From assembly GCA_945957365.1 (NCBI GenBank), contig CAMFKI010000001.1, positions 372,001 through 436,000 on the forward strand: 64,000 bases of DNA, in the 5' to 3' direction. Made by a program: the position numbers and the translations under genes. Under the pieces are notes generated by a model. That model did no database searches. It saw only the letters and a list, made by a program, of their open reading frames with translations, and was not told the DNA's origin. Source of the DNA: an uncultured Alphaproteobacteria bacterium (lineage in GTDB: Bacteria; Pseudomonadota; Alphaproteobacteria; Rhizobiales; Aestuariivirgaceae). Numbering within the stretch: position 1 is the first letter of the stretch; the number at the start of each line of letters is the position of its first letter. This document shows, in pieces, positions 34,741-51,475 of this stretch.

Positions 34741-35430
34741 TCACTCCACTCCCGCCAAGCCGGACCACTCATTGGCTTGGTGAACTGCGTCCCGCGCGTC
34801 CGTTATAATCGCATCGGCGTCAATGTCCCTGGGCGCAATGTCGCGTCCATCAAATAGGACACCTCCAACGGCGACTCGAATTTCCCGGTTCCGTGAAGAC
34901 GATCTCAAGTCTCGAATAGCCGAGCGGAGCGTCGGAAGCAAGCGCTCGGACGACAGGGAAAACCCTATAAATTCAAAATGCTCCTCGCCGACAAGGCGAG
35001 CCGGATCGGATGCGTTCGCCCTTACCAGAGAGGTCACCTTCCAACCTGCACGCAGAAGGTGTTCTTCCACCAGGCGCAGGCCGAAAGTGTGTTGTTCGCC
35101 TGGCACAGGCAACAGTAAGGCATGTCCATGCAGCTGACCGGGGCGCGCCGACGGCAGGCGGAACTGGCGCACCAGCTGCTGCAGCCGGGCCATCCCCAGC
35201 GTCACCTCGACGAAATCGCACCTGTCCTGGCACCAGAAATCGCCCAGCTGGCGGGCGGCGGGAGCCAGCAGGTCCATCATCAGCGTCTCGGGCGATGCGC
35301 CGCAGCCCAGGAGGTCGTCCACCAGCTGCCGGGCCTCGTCCTCGCGGCTTTCGCACACCAGCGCCGTAAAGCGCTCCACCTGCTCGGCGGAGACCGGCGG
35401 CACGCGGAATGGAGAGGCATCGTTCACCAT
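34741..35430 (-). CDS. ppaA: B12-binding antirepressor PpaA/AerR
   Basis: 229 residues from ATG 35430 with GGGAGG 5 bases upstream. A helical N-terminal half (QVERFTALVCESREDEARQL and LGDFWCQDRCDFVEVTLGMA) is followed by a cobalamin-binding fold. The cobalt-ligand His is probably in PGEQHTFGLRLVEEHLLRAG, followed by GFSLSSERLLP and AVGGVLF. AerR/PpaA binds B12, responds to light and modulates CrtJ/PpsR. It is encoded immediately upstream of ppsR, the normal order, and divergent from bchF. Confidence 0.9.
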   Translation of the reverse strand: MVNDASPFRVPPVSAEQVERFTALVCESREDEARQLVDDLLGCGASPETLMMDLLAPAARQLGDFWCQDRCDFVEVTLGMARLQQLVRQFRLPSARPGQLHGHALLLPVPGEQHTFGLRLVEEHLLRAGWKVTSLVRANASDPARLVGEEHFEFIGFSLSSERLLPTLRSAIRDLRSSSRNREIRVAVGGVLFDGRDIAPRDIDADAIITDARDAVHQANEWSGLAGVE

Positions 35431-35572
35431 AATCCTCCCTGTACGGCGAAACCCAGGCCAGCAAATAGGCCGGCGCGGGCTTCTGGTCCAGTTCCCGGTA
35501 CACCGCTCCCGGCTTCGTCACGGGGCGGCGGCACGCACGGCAGCAGGGGCACGACCCCAGCGCGAAGCACTA

Positions 35573-35600
35573 TGTACCAAAAACTGGACGTCAACAAGTA

Positions 35601-35606
<6 letters not shown>
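35573..35606. promoter_or_regulatory. Two adjacent near-consensus PpsR sites in the ppaA/bchF divergent region
   Basis: TGT-N12-ACG at 35573-35590 and CGT-N12-ACA at 35589-35606; each differs from TGT-N12-ACA by one base in one half-site. They share two bases and their centres are 16 bases apart. The second overlaps the predicted -35 of bchF and, in the other direction, a TTGACG -35 candidate of ppaA (35594-35589, with TAGTGC at 35572-35567). Confidence 0.5.
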
Positions 35607-37468
<1,862 letters not shown>

Positions 37469-37470
37469 CG

Positions 37471-38965
37471 ATGCAGCTCACACTCTGGACCTATGAAGGC
37501 CCGCCGCATATCGGCGCCATGCGCATCGCCACCGCGATGCAGGGCCTGCACTATGTGCTGCATGCGCCGCAAGGCGACACCTATGCCGACCTGCTGTTCA
37601 CCATGATCGAGCGCCGCAGCGCCCGCCCGCCGGTGACCTACACCACCTTCCAGGCGCGTGACCTGGGCGGCGACACGGCGGAGCTGTTCAAGACCGCGGC
37701 CGCCGATGCCTTCGCGCGCTTCCAGCCGCAGGCGATGATCGTCGGCGCGTCCTGCACGGCAGAGCTGATCCAGGACGACCCCGGCGGGCTCGCCAAGGCG
37801 CTGGCATTGCCGATCCCCGTCATTGCGCTGGAACTGCCTTCCTACCAGAAAAAGGAAAACTGGGGCGCCTCGGAAACCTTCTACCAGGTGGTGCGCGGCC
37901 TCGCGCAGCCGCGCCGCGAGACGGAAGTGAACCCGCGCTCCTGCAACATCCTCGGCCCCACGGCGCTGGGCTTCCGCCACCGCGACGATCTGGCCGAGAT
38001 CGTGAAACTGCTGGAGGCGATGGGACTCACGGTCAACGTGGTCGCACCGCTCGACGCAACGCCCGACGACATCCGCCGCATCCCCGAAGCCGCCTTCAAC
38101 GTGGTGCTTTACCCAGAAGTGGCGGAAGTGGCCGGCCGCTGGCTGGAACGCAATTTCAGGCAGCCGATGACGACAGTCATCCCGATCGGTGTATCGGCCA
38201 CGCGCGAGTTCATCGCTCAGGTGGCGAAGCTGGCCGGGCTCGATCCGCAGTCCGCACTGGCAGCAGGCGAGTCGCGGCTGCCGTGGTATTCGCGCTCGGT
38301 CGACTCGACCTATCTCACCGGCAAGCGCGTCTTCATCTTCGGCGACGCCACCCATGCCCTGGCCGCGGCGCGCATCGCCAAGGAAGAGCTGGGCTTCGAG
38401 GTCGTGGGCCTCGGCACCTACTCGCGCGAATTCGCGCGGCCGGTGCGCGAGGCCGCCGCGAAGCTGGGCCTCGAGGCGCTGATCACCGATGACTACCTCG
38501 AAGTGGAGGCCAAGGTCGCCGAACTGCAGCCCGAACTGGTGCTGGGCACGCAGATGGAGCGCCACATCGCCAAGAAGCTCGGCTTTCCCTGCGCCGTAAT
38601 CTCGGCCCCCGTGCACGTGCAGGACTTCCCTGCCCGTTACTCGCCGCAGATGGGCTTCGAGGGCGCCAACGTCATCTTCGACAGCTGGGTTCACCCCCTC
38701 ATGATGGGGCTGGAGGAGCACCTGCTCCACATGTTCCGCAACGATTTCGAGTTCAACGACAAGGCCGCCGCCTCGCACCTCGGCCACGGCGCTTCCAAGC
38801 CTACAACGCCTGGCGCAAACGCGGCGCCCGCTGCCGGCGGCTGGGCGCCCGAGGCCGAGCGCGAATTGCAGAAAGTTCCCTTCTTCGTGCGCGGCAAGGC
38901 GCGCCGCAACACCGAACGCTTCGCCGCCGAGCGCGGCATCCCCCTCATCACAATCGAGACGCTGT

Positions 38966-38994
<29 letters not shown>
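37471..38994 (+). CDS. bchB: Dark-operative protochlorophyllide reductase subunit B
   Basis: 507 residues, partner of BchN in the catalytic (BN)2 complex. It starts [20 protein letters not shown] as in the family; [15 protein letters not shown] contains the conserved Cys, and the Asp cluster ligand lies in the N-terminal part. The C-terminal domain ([18 protein letters not shown]) is the substrate-lid domain found only in BchB/ChlB. It starts 2 bases after bchN and overlaps bchH by 29 bases. Confidence 0.96.
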
Positions 38995-43466
<4,472 letters not shown>

Positions 43467-43467
<1 letters not shown>

Positions 43468-44165
43468 TGAGCAACAGCTACCTCGACCGGCGGGGCGAGA
43501 TCGAAACCTATTTCGACCGGACGGCCGCGCATACCTGGCAGAAGCTGACCTCGGACGCCCCGGTGAGCGGCATCCGCGCCACGGTGCGCGCGGGGCGTGA
43601 CCGCATGCGCAACACGCTCCTCTCCTTCCTGCCCAATGACCTGCGCGGCGCACGCATTCTCGATGCGGGCTGCGGCACAGGTGCGCTCGCGGTTGAAGCC
43701 GCGAAGCGTGGCGCCGACGTGACGGCCGTCGATATTTCCCCCACTTTGATCGGCATCGCCAAGGAGCGCCTGCCGGAGAAGCTGGGTCAGGGACGCATCC
43801 ACTTCCTGGCGGGCGACATGCTCGACAGGAAGCTCGGCAGTTTCGACCACATCGTGGCGATGGATTCGCTCATCCACTACAGCCTGCCCGACATGCTGGG
43901 CATGCTGTCGCGTCTCGCCGAGATGAGCCGCAGCGGCGTGCACTTCACCTATGCGCCGCGCACGCCGGCGCTCGCCGCCATGCATTTCGTCGGCAAGGCT
44001 TTCCCGCGCAGCGACCGCTCGCCACGCATCGTGCCGCATGCGACCACCGCGCTTTACAAGGGCATCAGCCGCTCGGAGCATCTGGCCGACTGGCGGCCCG
44101 GGCGCAATGCGCGGGTGTCGAGCGGCTTCTACATCTCGCATGCGCAGGAGCTGAAGCGCACATGA
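43467..44165 (+). CDS. bchM: Magnesium-protoporphyrin IX O-methyltransferase
   Basis: 232 residues. SAM motif ILDAGCGTGALAVEAAKRGA followed by VTAVDIS. It methylates the C13 propionate of Mg-protoporphyrin, making the substrate of AcsF. The N-terminal YFDRTAAHTWQKLTSDAPVS is typical of BchM. It overlaps lhaA by 4 bases. Confidence 0.95.
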
Positions 44166-45598
44166 TGAGGCTCAACCGCAAGCTGATTTCGGCATTCCAG
44201 CGGATCGGTCCCCGGTTCCTGCCCTTCGCCGATGCCGCGACCAAGGACCTGCCCTTGTCGCGCCTCTTGCGGCTGTCGCTGTTCCAGGTCTCGGTCGGCA
44301 TGGCCATGGTATTGCTGACCGGCACGCTGAACCGCGTGATGATCGTCGAACTCGGCGTTCCGGCCTGGCTCGTGGGCCTGATGGTGTCGATCCCGGTGCT
44401 GATCGCACCCTTCCGCGCGTTGATCGGCTTCAAGTCGGACACTCACAAGTCGGTTCTGGGCTGGCGGCGCGTGCCCTACATCTGGTTCGGCACCATGATG
44501 CAGTTCGGTGGTTTCGCCATCCTGCCCTTCGCGCTGCTCGTGCTGACCGGAAACGGCCATGGCTCCGCCCTGTGGGGCGAGGCGGGCGCGGCGCTTGCCT
44601 TCCTCCTGATCGGGGCGGGCATCAACACCACCCAGACGGCGGGCCTGGCGCTTGCCAACGACCTCGCATCGGAGGAAACCCGGCCGCGCGTCGTGGCGCT
44701 GCTCTATGTGATGCTGCTGCTCGGCATGGTGGTGAGTGCGCTGGTGTTCGGCAGCCTGCTGCATGACTTCACGGCGAAACAGTTGATCCAGATCATCCAG
44801 GGCGTTGCCCTGCTCACCGTGGTGCTGAACGTCATCGCCATGTGGAAGCAGGAGGCCCGCAATCCGGCCCTCACTGCGAAGGATGCCGAGACCATCAGCT
44901 TCGGTGAGGCGTGGGCCCAGTTCAGCGCCGCAGGCCGTGCCAAGCGGCTGCTCATCGGCGTGGGCCTCGGCTCGGCCGCCTTCTCGATGCAGGACATCCT
45001 GCTGGAACCCTTCGGCGGCCAGGTCTTCGGCCTCACCGTCGGGCAGACGACCTGGCTCACCGCCACCATGGCGCTGGGCACGCTCGCCGGTTTTGCCATA
45101 TCGGCCCGCAGGCTCGGCCATGGCGCCGACCCCTACCGCCTCGCATCGCTCGGTCTTCTGGCTGGCATCATTGCCTTCGCGGCCGTGATCTTCGCCCCCG
45201 TGTTCCATATGGTTTCGCTGTTCCAGACCGGCGCTTTCTTCATCGGCCTCGGTGGCGGGCTGTTCTCGGTGGGCATGCTCACCGCAGCGATGGACCTCGC
45301 TTCGAACGGCGCCGGAACGATGAGCGGCTTTGCACTTGGCGCCTGGGGCGGCGTGCAGGCCACCTGCGCCGGGATCGGCGTCGGCATCAGCGGCATGCTG
45401 CGCGATGGTGTGTCCGAACTTGCCATGCATGGCGAGCTTGGTTCCGCCACCAGCGGACCTGCCGCCGGCTATGTGACCGTCTACCAGATCGAGATCGTGC
45501 TTCTGTTTGCAACACTTGCCGTCATCGGACCCCTGGTGCGCGGCGGAAAACGCTCAACGAGACAGCCGGGCTTCGGCCTGGCGCAATATCCAGGCTGA
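44162..45598 (+). CDS. lhaA: LH1 assembly protein LhaA (BCD/MFS family)
   Basis: 478 residues with about 12 membrane helices; position between bchM and puhA is diagnostic of LhaA, which is needed for LH1 assembly. SLFQVSVGMAMVLLTGTLNR, VMIVELGVP, LIGFKSDTHKS and GINTTQTAGLALANDLA repeat almost word for word the motifs of PucC at 1326. The start is ATGATG at 44162, overlapping the bchM stop. Confidence 0.93.
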   Translation: MMRLNRKLISAFQRIGPRFLPFADAATKDLPLSRLLRLSLFQVSVGMAMVLLTGTLNRVMIVELGVPAWLVGLMVSIPVLIAPFRALIGFKSDTHKSVLGWRRVPYIWFGTMMQFGGFAILPFALLVLTGNGHGSALWGEAGAALAFLLIGAGINTTQTAGLALANDLASEETRPRVVALLYVMLLLGMVVSALVFGSLLHDFTAKQLIQIIQGVALLTVVLNVIAMWKQEARNPALTAKDAETISFGEAWAQFSAAGRAKRLLIGVGLGSAAFSMQDILLEPFGGQVFGLTVGQTTWLTATMALGTLAGFAISARRLGHGADPYRLASLGLLAGIIAFAAVIFAPVFHMVSLFQTGAFFIGLGGGLFSVGMLTAAMDLASNGAGTMSGFALGAWGGVQATCAGIGVGISGMLRDGVSELAMHGELGSATSGPAAGYVTVYQIEIVLLFATLAVIGPLVRGGKRSTRQPGFGLAQYPG

Positions 45599-45614
45599 CC
45601 GAAGGAGAACCACC

Positions 45615-46394
45615 ATGTCTGCAGCCTTGACCCAGTATATCGACGTCGCCCAGGTCGTGCTCTACGCGTTCTGGATCTTCCTGGCGGGGATCATTGTGTA
45701 CCTTCACCGCGAGGACAAGCGCGAGGGCTATCCGCTGGAGTCGGAGCGGTCCGCCAACATCACGGTTCAGGGCTGGCCGGCGGTACCCGCCCCCAAGACC
45801 TATCTCCTCGCCGACGGCACCACGGTGCAGGCGCCGCGCGCCGAGCCGCACGACAGCCGCCCGATCAAGGCCACGCCCATCGGCCCCTGGCCGGGCGCGC
45901 CGCTGGAGCCCGATGGCGATGCCATGGTCGATGGCGTGGGTCCTTCCGCCTATGCCGCACGCCAAGACATTCCGGATGCAATATTCACCGGCGAGCCCAA
46001 GCTTTCGCCCTTGCGCAGCAATCCCGCCTGGCACGTCGAGGAACGCGACCCCGACCCGCGCGGCATGCCGGTGATCGGCTGCGACGGCAAGCAGGGCGGC
46101 ACGGTGAAAGACGTGTGGGTGGACCGCGCGGAGTACATCATGCGCTACCTCGAGGTCGAGGTGAGCGACAAGGAAGGCCATACCCGCAGCGTGCTGCTGC
46201 CGACGACGCTCGCCCGCATCTGGGGCAGCAAGAAGCGGATCGAGGTGAAGTCCATTACCTCGAAGCAGTTCATGAAGGTGCCGGGCTTGCGCAACCCGGA
46301 TGTCGTCACCAGGCTCGAGGAGGACAAGATCTGCGCCTTCTATGCCGGCGGCCACCTCTATGCCGTCGCCGACCGCGCTGAGCCGCTGGTATGA
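45615..46394 (+). CDS. puhA: Photosynthetic reaction centre H subunit
   Basis: 259 residues from ATG 45615 with GAAGGAG 7-8 bases upstream. A single N-terminal helix (VVLYAFWIFLAGIIVYLHRE) is followed by the cytoplasmic PRC-barrel domain that caps PufLM and helps guide protons to QB. EDKREGYPLESERS and WVDRAEYIMRYLEVEV are conserved. It lies 16 bases after lhaA and overlaps puhB by 4. Confidence 0.96.
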   Translation: MSAALTQYIDVAQVVLYAFWIFLAGIIVYLHREDKREGYPLESERSANITVQGWPAVPAPKTYLLADGTTVQAPRAEPHDSRPIKATPIGPWPGAPLEPDGDAMVDGVGPSAYAARQDIPDAIFTGEPKLSPLRSNPAWHVEERDPDPRGMPVIGCDGKQGGTVKDVWVDRAEYIMRYLEVEVSDKEGHTRSVLLPTTLARIWGSKKRIEVKSITSKQFMKVPGLRNPDVVTRLEEDKICAFYAGGHLYAVADRAEPLV

Positions 46395-47047
46395 CCGGGC
46401 ATCACGACGACTTCGACTTCGAGCCGGTGCGCGGCCTTCCGCAATCGCTGCCGCAGGGCGAACGCATGCTGTGGCAGGGCGCACCGCGCTGGCAGGACCT
46501 GGCGGTTCATGCCTTCCACGTGCGCAAGGTGATCTGGTATTTCGCCGGGCTCACATTGCTGGCGGGCGCGCTGCGCCTCGCTGAGGGTGAGAGCCTCGCC
46601 TATTCCGCGCGGCCCTTCCAGTGGCTGATGCCGATGGGACTGGTGGCCGCCGCCCTGCTCTCCGGCCTCGCCTACCTCAGCGCGCGCACCAGCGTCTACA
46701 CCATCACGACCAAGCGCGTGGTGATGCGCATCGGCATGGCCCTGCCGGTGACACTGAACCTGCCGTTCAACCAGATCGACGGCGCGGCGCTGCGCGTCTT
46801 CGCCAACGGCTCCGGCGACATACCGCTGAAGGTGACGAGGAAGGAGCGCATCGCCTACCTGCTGCTGTGGCCCCATGCCCGGCCCTTCAAGTTCGCGCAT
46901 CCGCAGCCCGCGCTGCGCTGCGTGGCCCGCGCCGATGACGTGGCGAACCTGCTTGCCGCAGCCCTTGCCGGCACCGCGACAGCGCCGATGCCCGCCGAAG
47001 CTGCGCCCCTTCGCGCGGCAAAGACCGGCCAGCCGGTGGCCGCATGA
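46391..47047 (+). CDS. puhB: Photosynthetic complex assembly protein PuhB
   Basis: 218 residues with membrane segments near 45-65 and 78-95 and a PH-like domain (TTKRVVMRIGMALPVTLNLP). PuhB assists assembly of the reaction centre. The N-terminal FEPVRGLPQSLPQGERMLWQ is the conserved start. Overlaps puhA and puhC by 4 bases each. The C-terminal 25 residues are Ala-rich and less conserved. Confidence 0.92.
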   Translation: MTGHHDDFDFEPVRGLPQSLPQGERMLWQGAPRWQDLAVHAFHVRKVIWYFAGLTLLAGALRLAEGESLAYSARPFQWLMPMGLVAAALLSGLAYLSARTSVYTITTKRVVMRIGMALPVTLNLPFNQIDGAALRVFANGSGDIPLKVTRKERIAYLLLWPHARPFKFAHPQPALRCVARADDVANLLAAALAGTATAPMPAEAAPLRAAKTGQPVAA

Positions 47048-47508
47048 GAACCGCCGTGGCTCAGCAACCCGCCCGTCCCTTCAGGCCCTCGCTTGGAGCC
47101 CTTGCGGCCGGCGGCATGGTGGTCGCGGCGCTGCTGGCTGTTTCGATGGCCAGGATCGGGGGCTACTCGCCGGTGCAGACGCTGGGCAGTGCCGAAATCG
47201 CGCAGAGCCGCCTTCTGCGCTTCGAAAGCGATGCCCAGGGCGTGGCGGTGGTCGACGCAACGACCGGCGCCGTGATCACCCATACCAGTGCCGAGGGCTT
47301 CATCCCCGGCGTGCTGCGCGGGTTGAACCGGATGCGCATGACCGAACTGGCCAAGCCGTCCGACGCCTATCGCCTCGAGCACCTTGCCAATGGCCAGCTG
47401 CTGCTGGTCGATACGGCCTCGGGTGTCTCGCTCGACCTTGCGGCCTATGGCCGTGACAATGCCGCTTCCTTCCTCCGCTTCCTTCACACCTCAGGAGACC
47501 AGGGCTGA
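47044..47508 (+). CDS. puhC: Photosynthetic complex assembly protein PuhC
   Basis: 154 residues with one N-terminal membrane helix (GALAAGGMVVAALLAVSMAR) and a periplasmic part containing LRFESDAQGVAVVDATTGAV and EGFIPGVLRGLNRMR, typical of PuhC. It is needed for optimal reaction-centre/LH1 organisation. Overlaps puhB by 4 bases; the final A of its stop is the A of the next start. Confidence 0.92.
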   Translation: MRTAVAQQPARPFRPSLGALAAGGMVVAALLAVSMARIGGYSPVQTLGSAEIAQSRLLRFESDAQGVAVVDATTGAVITHTSAEGFIPGVLRGLNRMRMTELAKPSDAYRLEHLANGQLLLVDTASGVSLDLAAYGRDNAASFLRFLHTSGDQG

Positions 47509-47807
47509 TGCTGAACATCTTCACACCGGACAGGGAAGACGTGATGTGCACCGTGCGCGTGGTGAACACCTTCGAGAACCTCGCCGCGCATGTGGAACTC
47601 GATGACGGGGTGACCGTCGAGCCGGGCGACGAGGTGCTCGTCCACGGCAAGCCGATCATCGTGCCCTATGGCGAGTCCGCGCTGGAGCGCCGCAAGGCGA
47701 CGATCACGCGCGCCACCTGGCTGGAACGCAAGTGGGTGAAGCTCACCGGCGATCTGGAATTCATGGAATTGTTGGAATTCAGCTTTTCGGGGGAGGAGCT
47801 CTCATGA
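47508..47807 (+). CDS. Conserved small protein between puhC and acsF
   Basis: 99 residues, soluble, with no signal peptide or membrane helix. Strands such as [19 protein letters not shown] and [19 protein letters not shown] suggest a small beta-barrel. Acidic and highly charged near the C-terminus. A gene of this size often lies here in acsF-bearing photosynthesis clusters (recalled). Its start and stop overlap puhC and acsF, so it is translated together with them. A role in AcsF or reaction-centre maturation is inference. Confidence 0.75.
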   Translation: MLNIFTPDREDVMCTVRVVNTFENLAAHVELDDGVTVEPGDEVLVHGKPIIVPYGESALERRKATITRATWLERKWVKLTGDLEFMELLEFSFSGEELS

Positions 47808-48871
47808 CCATCGAAACACTTGGAATCAGGCCGGCCGACACACTCGCCAAGGCGCAGGAATCGACCGTCCTGAGCCCGCGCTTCTACACCACCGACTTCG
47901 CCGCACTGGACAAGCTCGACGTTTCGCCCGTGCGCGCCGAATGGGACAAGCTCATCGCCGAGATGCAGGCCGACCCCAACAAGGGCCACTTCAAGCGCAA
48001 TGCCGAGTGGGACCATGTCGACCTCGCCAGCCTGCCCGAGGGACTGCGCCGCGAACTCGTCGACTTCCTGGTGAGTTCGCTCACGGCGGAGTTCTCGGGC
48101 TGCGTGCTCTATTCCGAGATGCGCAAGCGCGGCACCAACCCGGACCTGTGCGAACTCTTCCGCCTGATGGCGCGCGACGAGGGCCGCCATGCCGGCTTCA
48201 TCAACGACACGCTGAAGGATTTCAACCTCGGCGTTGACCTCGGCTTCCTGACCAAGACCAAGAAATACACTTTCTTCCGGCCCAAGTTCATCTTCTACGC
48301 GACCTACCTGTCGGAGAAGATCGGCTATGCGCGCTACATCACCATCTTCCGGCACCTGCAGCAGCATCCGGAAAACCGCATCCACCCGATCTTCAAGTGG
48401 TTCGAGCAGTGGTGCAACGACGAGTTCCGCCACGGCGAAGCCTTCGCGCTGCTCATGCGGGCGCATCCGGAACTGCTCTCCGGTCTCAACAAGCTGTGGG
48501 TGAAGTTCTTCCTCGTGGCGGTGTTCGCCACCATGTATGTGCGTGACCACCAGCGGCCGCATTTCCATGAGGCGCTGGGCATCGACCCGACGGAGTATGG
48601 CTACAAGGTCTTCAAGGTGACCTCCGAGATCTCGCGCCAGGTCTTCCCGCTGGAACTCGACATCGACAACCCGGCCTTTTTCGCCTGCCTCGAGAAATTG
48701 AGGAAGATCAATGACCGCGCCGCCGTATGGCAGAAGAAGGGTGGCATGACAGCGAAACTGGGCAAGGCATGGACGGCGCTGGCGGCGGGCACCACCCTGC
48801 TCCGCCTCTACCTGATCCCCGCCAAGTCCAACGACCTTCCCGCCGACATCCGCCTCGCCCCCACCTGGTGA
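47804..48871 (+). CDS. acsF: Aerobic Mg-protoporphyrin IX monomethyl ester cyclase
   Basis: 355 residues from ATG 47804 after GGGAGGAG. Oxygen-dependent diiron enzyme that forms ring E. Diiron motifs: [27 protein letters not shown] and [16 protein letters not shown] supply the Glu and His ligands. It is the only ring-E cyclase gene in this window; the anaerobic BchE is not found at its usual place beside ppsR. Overlaps the small gene upstream by 4 bases. Confidence 0.97.
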   Translation: MTIETLGIRPADTLAKAQESTVLSPRFYTTDFAALDKLDVSPVRAEWDKLIAEMQADPNKGHFKRNAEWDHVDLASLPEGLRRELVDFLVSSLTAEFSGCVLYSEMRKRGTNPDLCELFRLMARDEGRHAGFINDTLKDFNLGVDLGFLTKTKKYTFFRPKFIFYATYLSEKIGYARYITIFRHLQQHPENRIHPIFKWFEQWCNDEFRHGEAFALLMRAHPELLSGLNKLWVKFFLVAVFATMYVRDHQRPHFHEALGIDPTEYGYKVFKVTSEISRQVFPLELDIDNPAFFACLEKLRKINDRAAVWQKKGGMTAKLGKAWTALAAGTTLLRLYLIPAKSNDLPADIRLAPTW

Positions 48872-48881
48872 CAGTGACCTG

Positions 48882-49724
48882 ATGGATTACGCGCTGCCCA
48901 TCGCCTATGCCCTGCTTCTCTGGTGGTTCGCCACCGGCGTGATCTTCTATCTCGATCAGCTGCCGGTCAGGACCTTCAAGTGGAGCATGGCGGGCGGCAC
49001 GGCGGTGCTGGCGGCCTCCGTCTGGGTGATCTGGGCAGAACGGGATGATTCGTCGCTTCTCGCTGTCTATGCCTCGTTCACCGGCGGCGTGCTGGCCTGG
49101 GGCTGGCAGGAACTGAGCCTCTATACTGGCTTCGTGACCGGGCCGCGCAAGTTGTCCTGTCCGGCCGGATGCACCGGCTGGCGGCACTTCGGCCATGCCC
49201 TAGGCGTCAACCTGTGGCACGAAATCGCCATCGTGGCGGTGGCAGTCGCCATCTGGGGCGTGTGTGGAGAAGCTGTGAACAACTGGGGCCTCTGGGCCTA
49301 TCTCCTGCTGTGGGCCATGCACCTCTCGGCGCGGCTCAACGTGTTCCTCGGCGTGCGCAATGTGTCGGAGGAGTTCGTGCCGGCCCACATGGCGGTGCTG
49401 AAGAGCTTCCTGACCCGCAAGTCCATGAATTTGCTGTTTCCTTTCTCGATTTCCGCGGCCACGGTCGGGGCGGTTCTGCTGTTCCAGCAGGCCATCTGGG
49501 CCAATCTGGCGGAGGAGCGTGCGGGATGGTCGCTGCTGGCCGCGCTCGCCGCCCTTGCCCTGTTCGAACACTGGATGCTGATGCTGCCCGTGCCTGTGGA
49601 AAAGCTGTGGAAATGGAGCCTGCCCGCCCGCCGGGACGCGGCGAAATCGCGCAATTCCATATCCCCCAAGTTTGACTATACACCCCTCAAAGCCGCCCTC
49701 CGGAGTGCCCCCGATGGACTATGA
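48882..49724 (+). CDS. puhE: Photosynthetic complex assembly protein PuhE
   Basis: 280 residues with about seven membrane helices, family DUF3623. [20 protein letters not shown] at the start and [20 protein letters not shown] in the middle are typical. In Rhodobacter PuhE limits bacteriochlorophyll synthesis and supports reaction-centre assembly. It starts 10 bases after acsF and overlaps hemA by 11 bases. Confidence 0.93.
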   Translation: MDYALPIAYALLLWWFATGVIFYLDQLPVRTFKWSMAGGTAVLAASVWVIWAERDDSSLLAVYASFTGGVLAWGWQELSLYTGFVTGPRKLSCPAGCTGWRHFGHALGVNLWHEIAIVAVAVAIWGVCGEAVNNWGLWAYLLLWAMHLSARLNVFLGVRNVSEEFVPAHMAVLKSFLTRKSMNLLFPFSISAATVGAVLLFQQAIWANLAEERAGWSLLAALAALALFEHWMLMLPVPVEKLWKWSLPARRDAAKSRNSISPKFDYTPLKAALRSAPDGL

Positions 49725-50925
49725 AAGCTTCTTCCAGACCGAACTCGACGCGCTGAAGACCGAAGGGCGCTACCGGGTCTTCGCCGACCTCGAACGCAAG
49801 GCGGGTGATTTCCCACGGGCCATGCATCATGGTGCGGAAAAGAAGGAGATCACCGTCTGGTGCTCCAACGACTATCTCGGCATGGGCCAGAATGCCTCCG
49901 TCATCGCCGCCATGCACGAAGCACTGGACCGCTGCGGCGCGGGCGCCGGCGGCACGCGCAACATCTCGGGCACCAACCATTATCACGTCGCCCTCGAACG
50001 CGAGCTCGCCGACCTGCATGGCAAGGAAAGCGCCCTGCTCTTCACGTCGGGCTATGTCTCGAACTGGGCGGCACTGGGCACGCTGGCAAGCTGCATTCCG
50101 GGCTGCATCGTGTTCTCGGATGCGGGCAACCATGCCTCGATGATCGAGGGCATCCGCCACAGCCGGGCCGAACGCCACATCTTCCGACACAATGACCTCC
50201 ATGATCTGGAGCGTCTGCTGAAGGCCGCCGATCCGTCGCGCCCGAAGCTGATAGCCTTCGAGTCGGTCTATTCGATGGATGGCGACATCGGCCCGATCAA
50301 GGAAATCTGCGACCTCGCCGACAAGTACGGCGCCATGACCTATCTCGACGAAGTGCACGCGGTGGGCATGTATGGCCCGCGCGGCGGCGGCATTGCCGAG
50401 CGCGAAGGGCTGATGGACCGGGTCACGGTGATCGAGGGAACGCTGGGCAAGGCCTTCGGCGTGGTCGGCGGCTACATCACGGGCTCGGCGGCGCTGTGCG
50501 ACTTCGTGCGCAGCTTCGCCTCGGGTTTCATCTTCACCACCGCGCTTCCGCCGCATTGCGCCGCGGGTGCCGCGGCCTCGATCCGCCACCTCAAGAACTC
50601 CCAGTTCGAGCGCATGCGCCACAAGGAACGTGTGGCGAAGCTGCGAAAGAAGCTGGACCAGGCGGGCGTGCCCTACATGGCCAACAACAGCCACATCGTT
50701 CCCGTGATGGTTGGCGACGCCAAGAAGTGCAAGTGGATCAGCGATATCCTGATGGCGCAGCACGGCATCTACATCCAGCCGATCAATTACCCCACCGTGC
50801 CGCGCGGCACCGAGCGCCTGCGCATCACGCCGACGCCGCTCCATACCGACGCCGACATAGACCACCTCGTTTCCGCGCTGTCCGAACTGTGGTCGCAGTG
50901 CGCCCTGGCCCGGGCGGTCGCCTGA
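49714..50925 (+). CDS. hemA: 5-aminolevulinate synthase
   Basis: 403 residues, PLP enzyme that condenses glycine and succinyl-CoA, the first step of tetrapyrrole synthesis in alphaproteobacteria. PLP Lys in [19 protein letters not shown]; glycine-rich [32 protein letters not shown] 49714 sits inside the puhE end, linking precursor supply to the bch-puh run. No heme-regulatory CP motif was noticed at the N-terminus. Confidence 0.96.
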   Translation: MDYESFFQTELDALKTEGRYRVFADLERKAGDFPRAMHHGAEKKEITVWCSNDYLGMGQNASVIAAMHEALDRCGAGAGGTRNISGTNHYHVALERELADLHGKESALLFTSGYVSNWAALGTLASCIPGCIVFSDAGNHASMIEGIRHSRAERHIFRHNDLHDLERLLKAADPSRPKLIAFESVYSMDGDIGPIKEICDLADKYGAMTYLDEVHAVGMYGPRGGGIAEREGLMDRVTVIEGTLGKAFGVVGGYITGSAALCDFVRSFASGFIFTTALPPHCAAGAAASIRHLKNSQFERMRHKERVAKLRKKLDQAGVPYMANNSHIVPVMVGDAKKCKWISDILMAQHGIYIQPINYPTVPRGTERLRITPTPLHTDADIDHLVSALSELWSQCALARAVA

Positions 50926-50979
50926 GGTGATCCCCCGGCCCTTCCGTTCGTATCCAGGCAATATGGACGGGAGAGCGAC

Positions 50980-51387
50980 TTGACACAGTGGATCATTCTC
51001 TGGATCGCCGCGGCGATCCTGTTCCTGCTGATCGACATGGTGTGGCTGCTCTGGCTTGGCCGCAGCTTCTACGTGAGCGAAATCGGCGACCTGCTGCGCC
51101 AGCCACCCAATTTCGGCGCGGCCGGGGCCTTCTACCTCCTCTATGTGACCGGCCTCATGATGCTGGTCATCTGGCCGGCCGTACAGGGTGGGTCCGTGGC
51201 CCAGGCGGTGCTCAACGGCGCCATATTGGGACTGGTGGCCTATGGCACCTATGACCTCACCAACCTCGCGGTGATGAAGGGTTTCTCCACACGAATCGCG
51301 ATGATCGACCTCGCCTGGGGCACGGTGCTGACGGGTGCCGTTTCCGGCATCGCCGCGACGATCGGCATGCGGCTGCTCGGGAAATAG
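50980..51387 (+). CDS. DUF2177-family membrane protein
   Basis: 135 residues from TTG 50980, with GGGAGAG upstream. Four membrane helices; the block AYGTYDLTNLAVMKGFSTR is diagnostic of DUF2177. The family is of unknown function. It follows hemA by 54 bases on the same strand, so it may be at the tail of the transcript or separately expressed. Confidence 0.85.
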   Translation: MTQWIILWIAAAILFLLIDMVWLLWLGRSFYVSEIGDLLRQPPNFGAAGAFYLLYVTGLMMLVIWPAVQGGSVAQAVLNGAILGLVAYGTYDLTNLAVMKGFSTRIAMIDLAWGTVLTGAVSGIAATIGMRLLGK

Positions 51388-51475
51388 GCCGATCCCCAAC
51401 AATTCGGCGTGACCGGCGTTTCCGCCGATCAACTTCTCCTGTACACAGTTAGAGGGGCACCCCGGGAGGACCGTG

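Noticed and set aside
35440..35600. Extra coding sequence upstream of ppaA
   Set aside because: The longer minus-strand reading has no family resemblance; ATG 35430 has a strong GGGAGG site.
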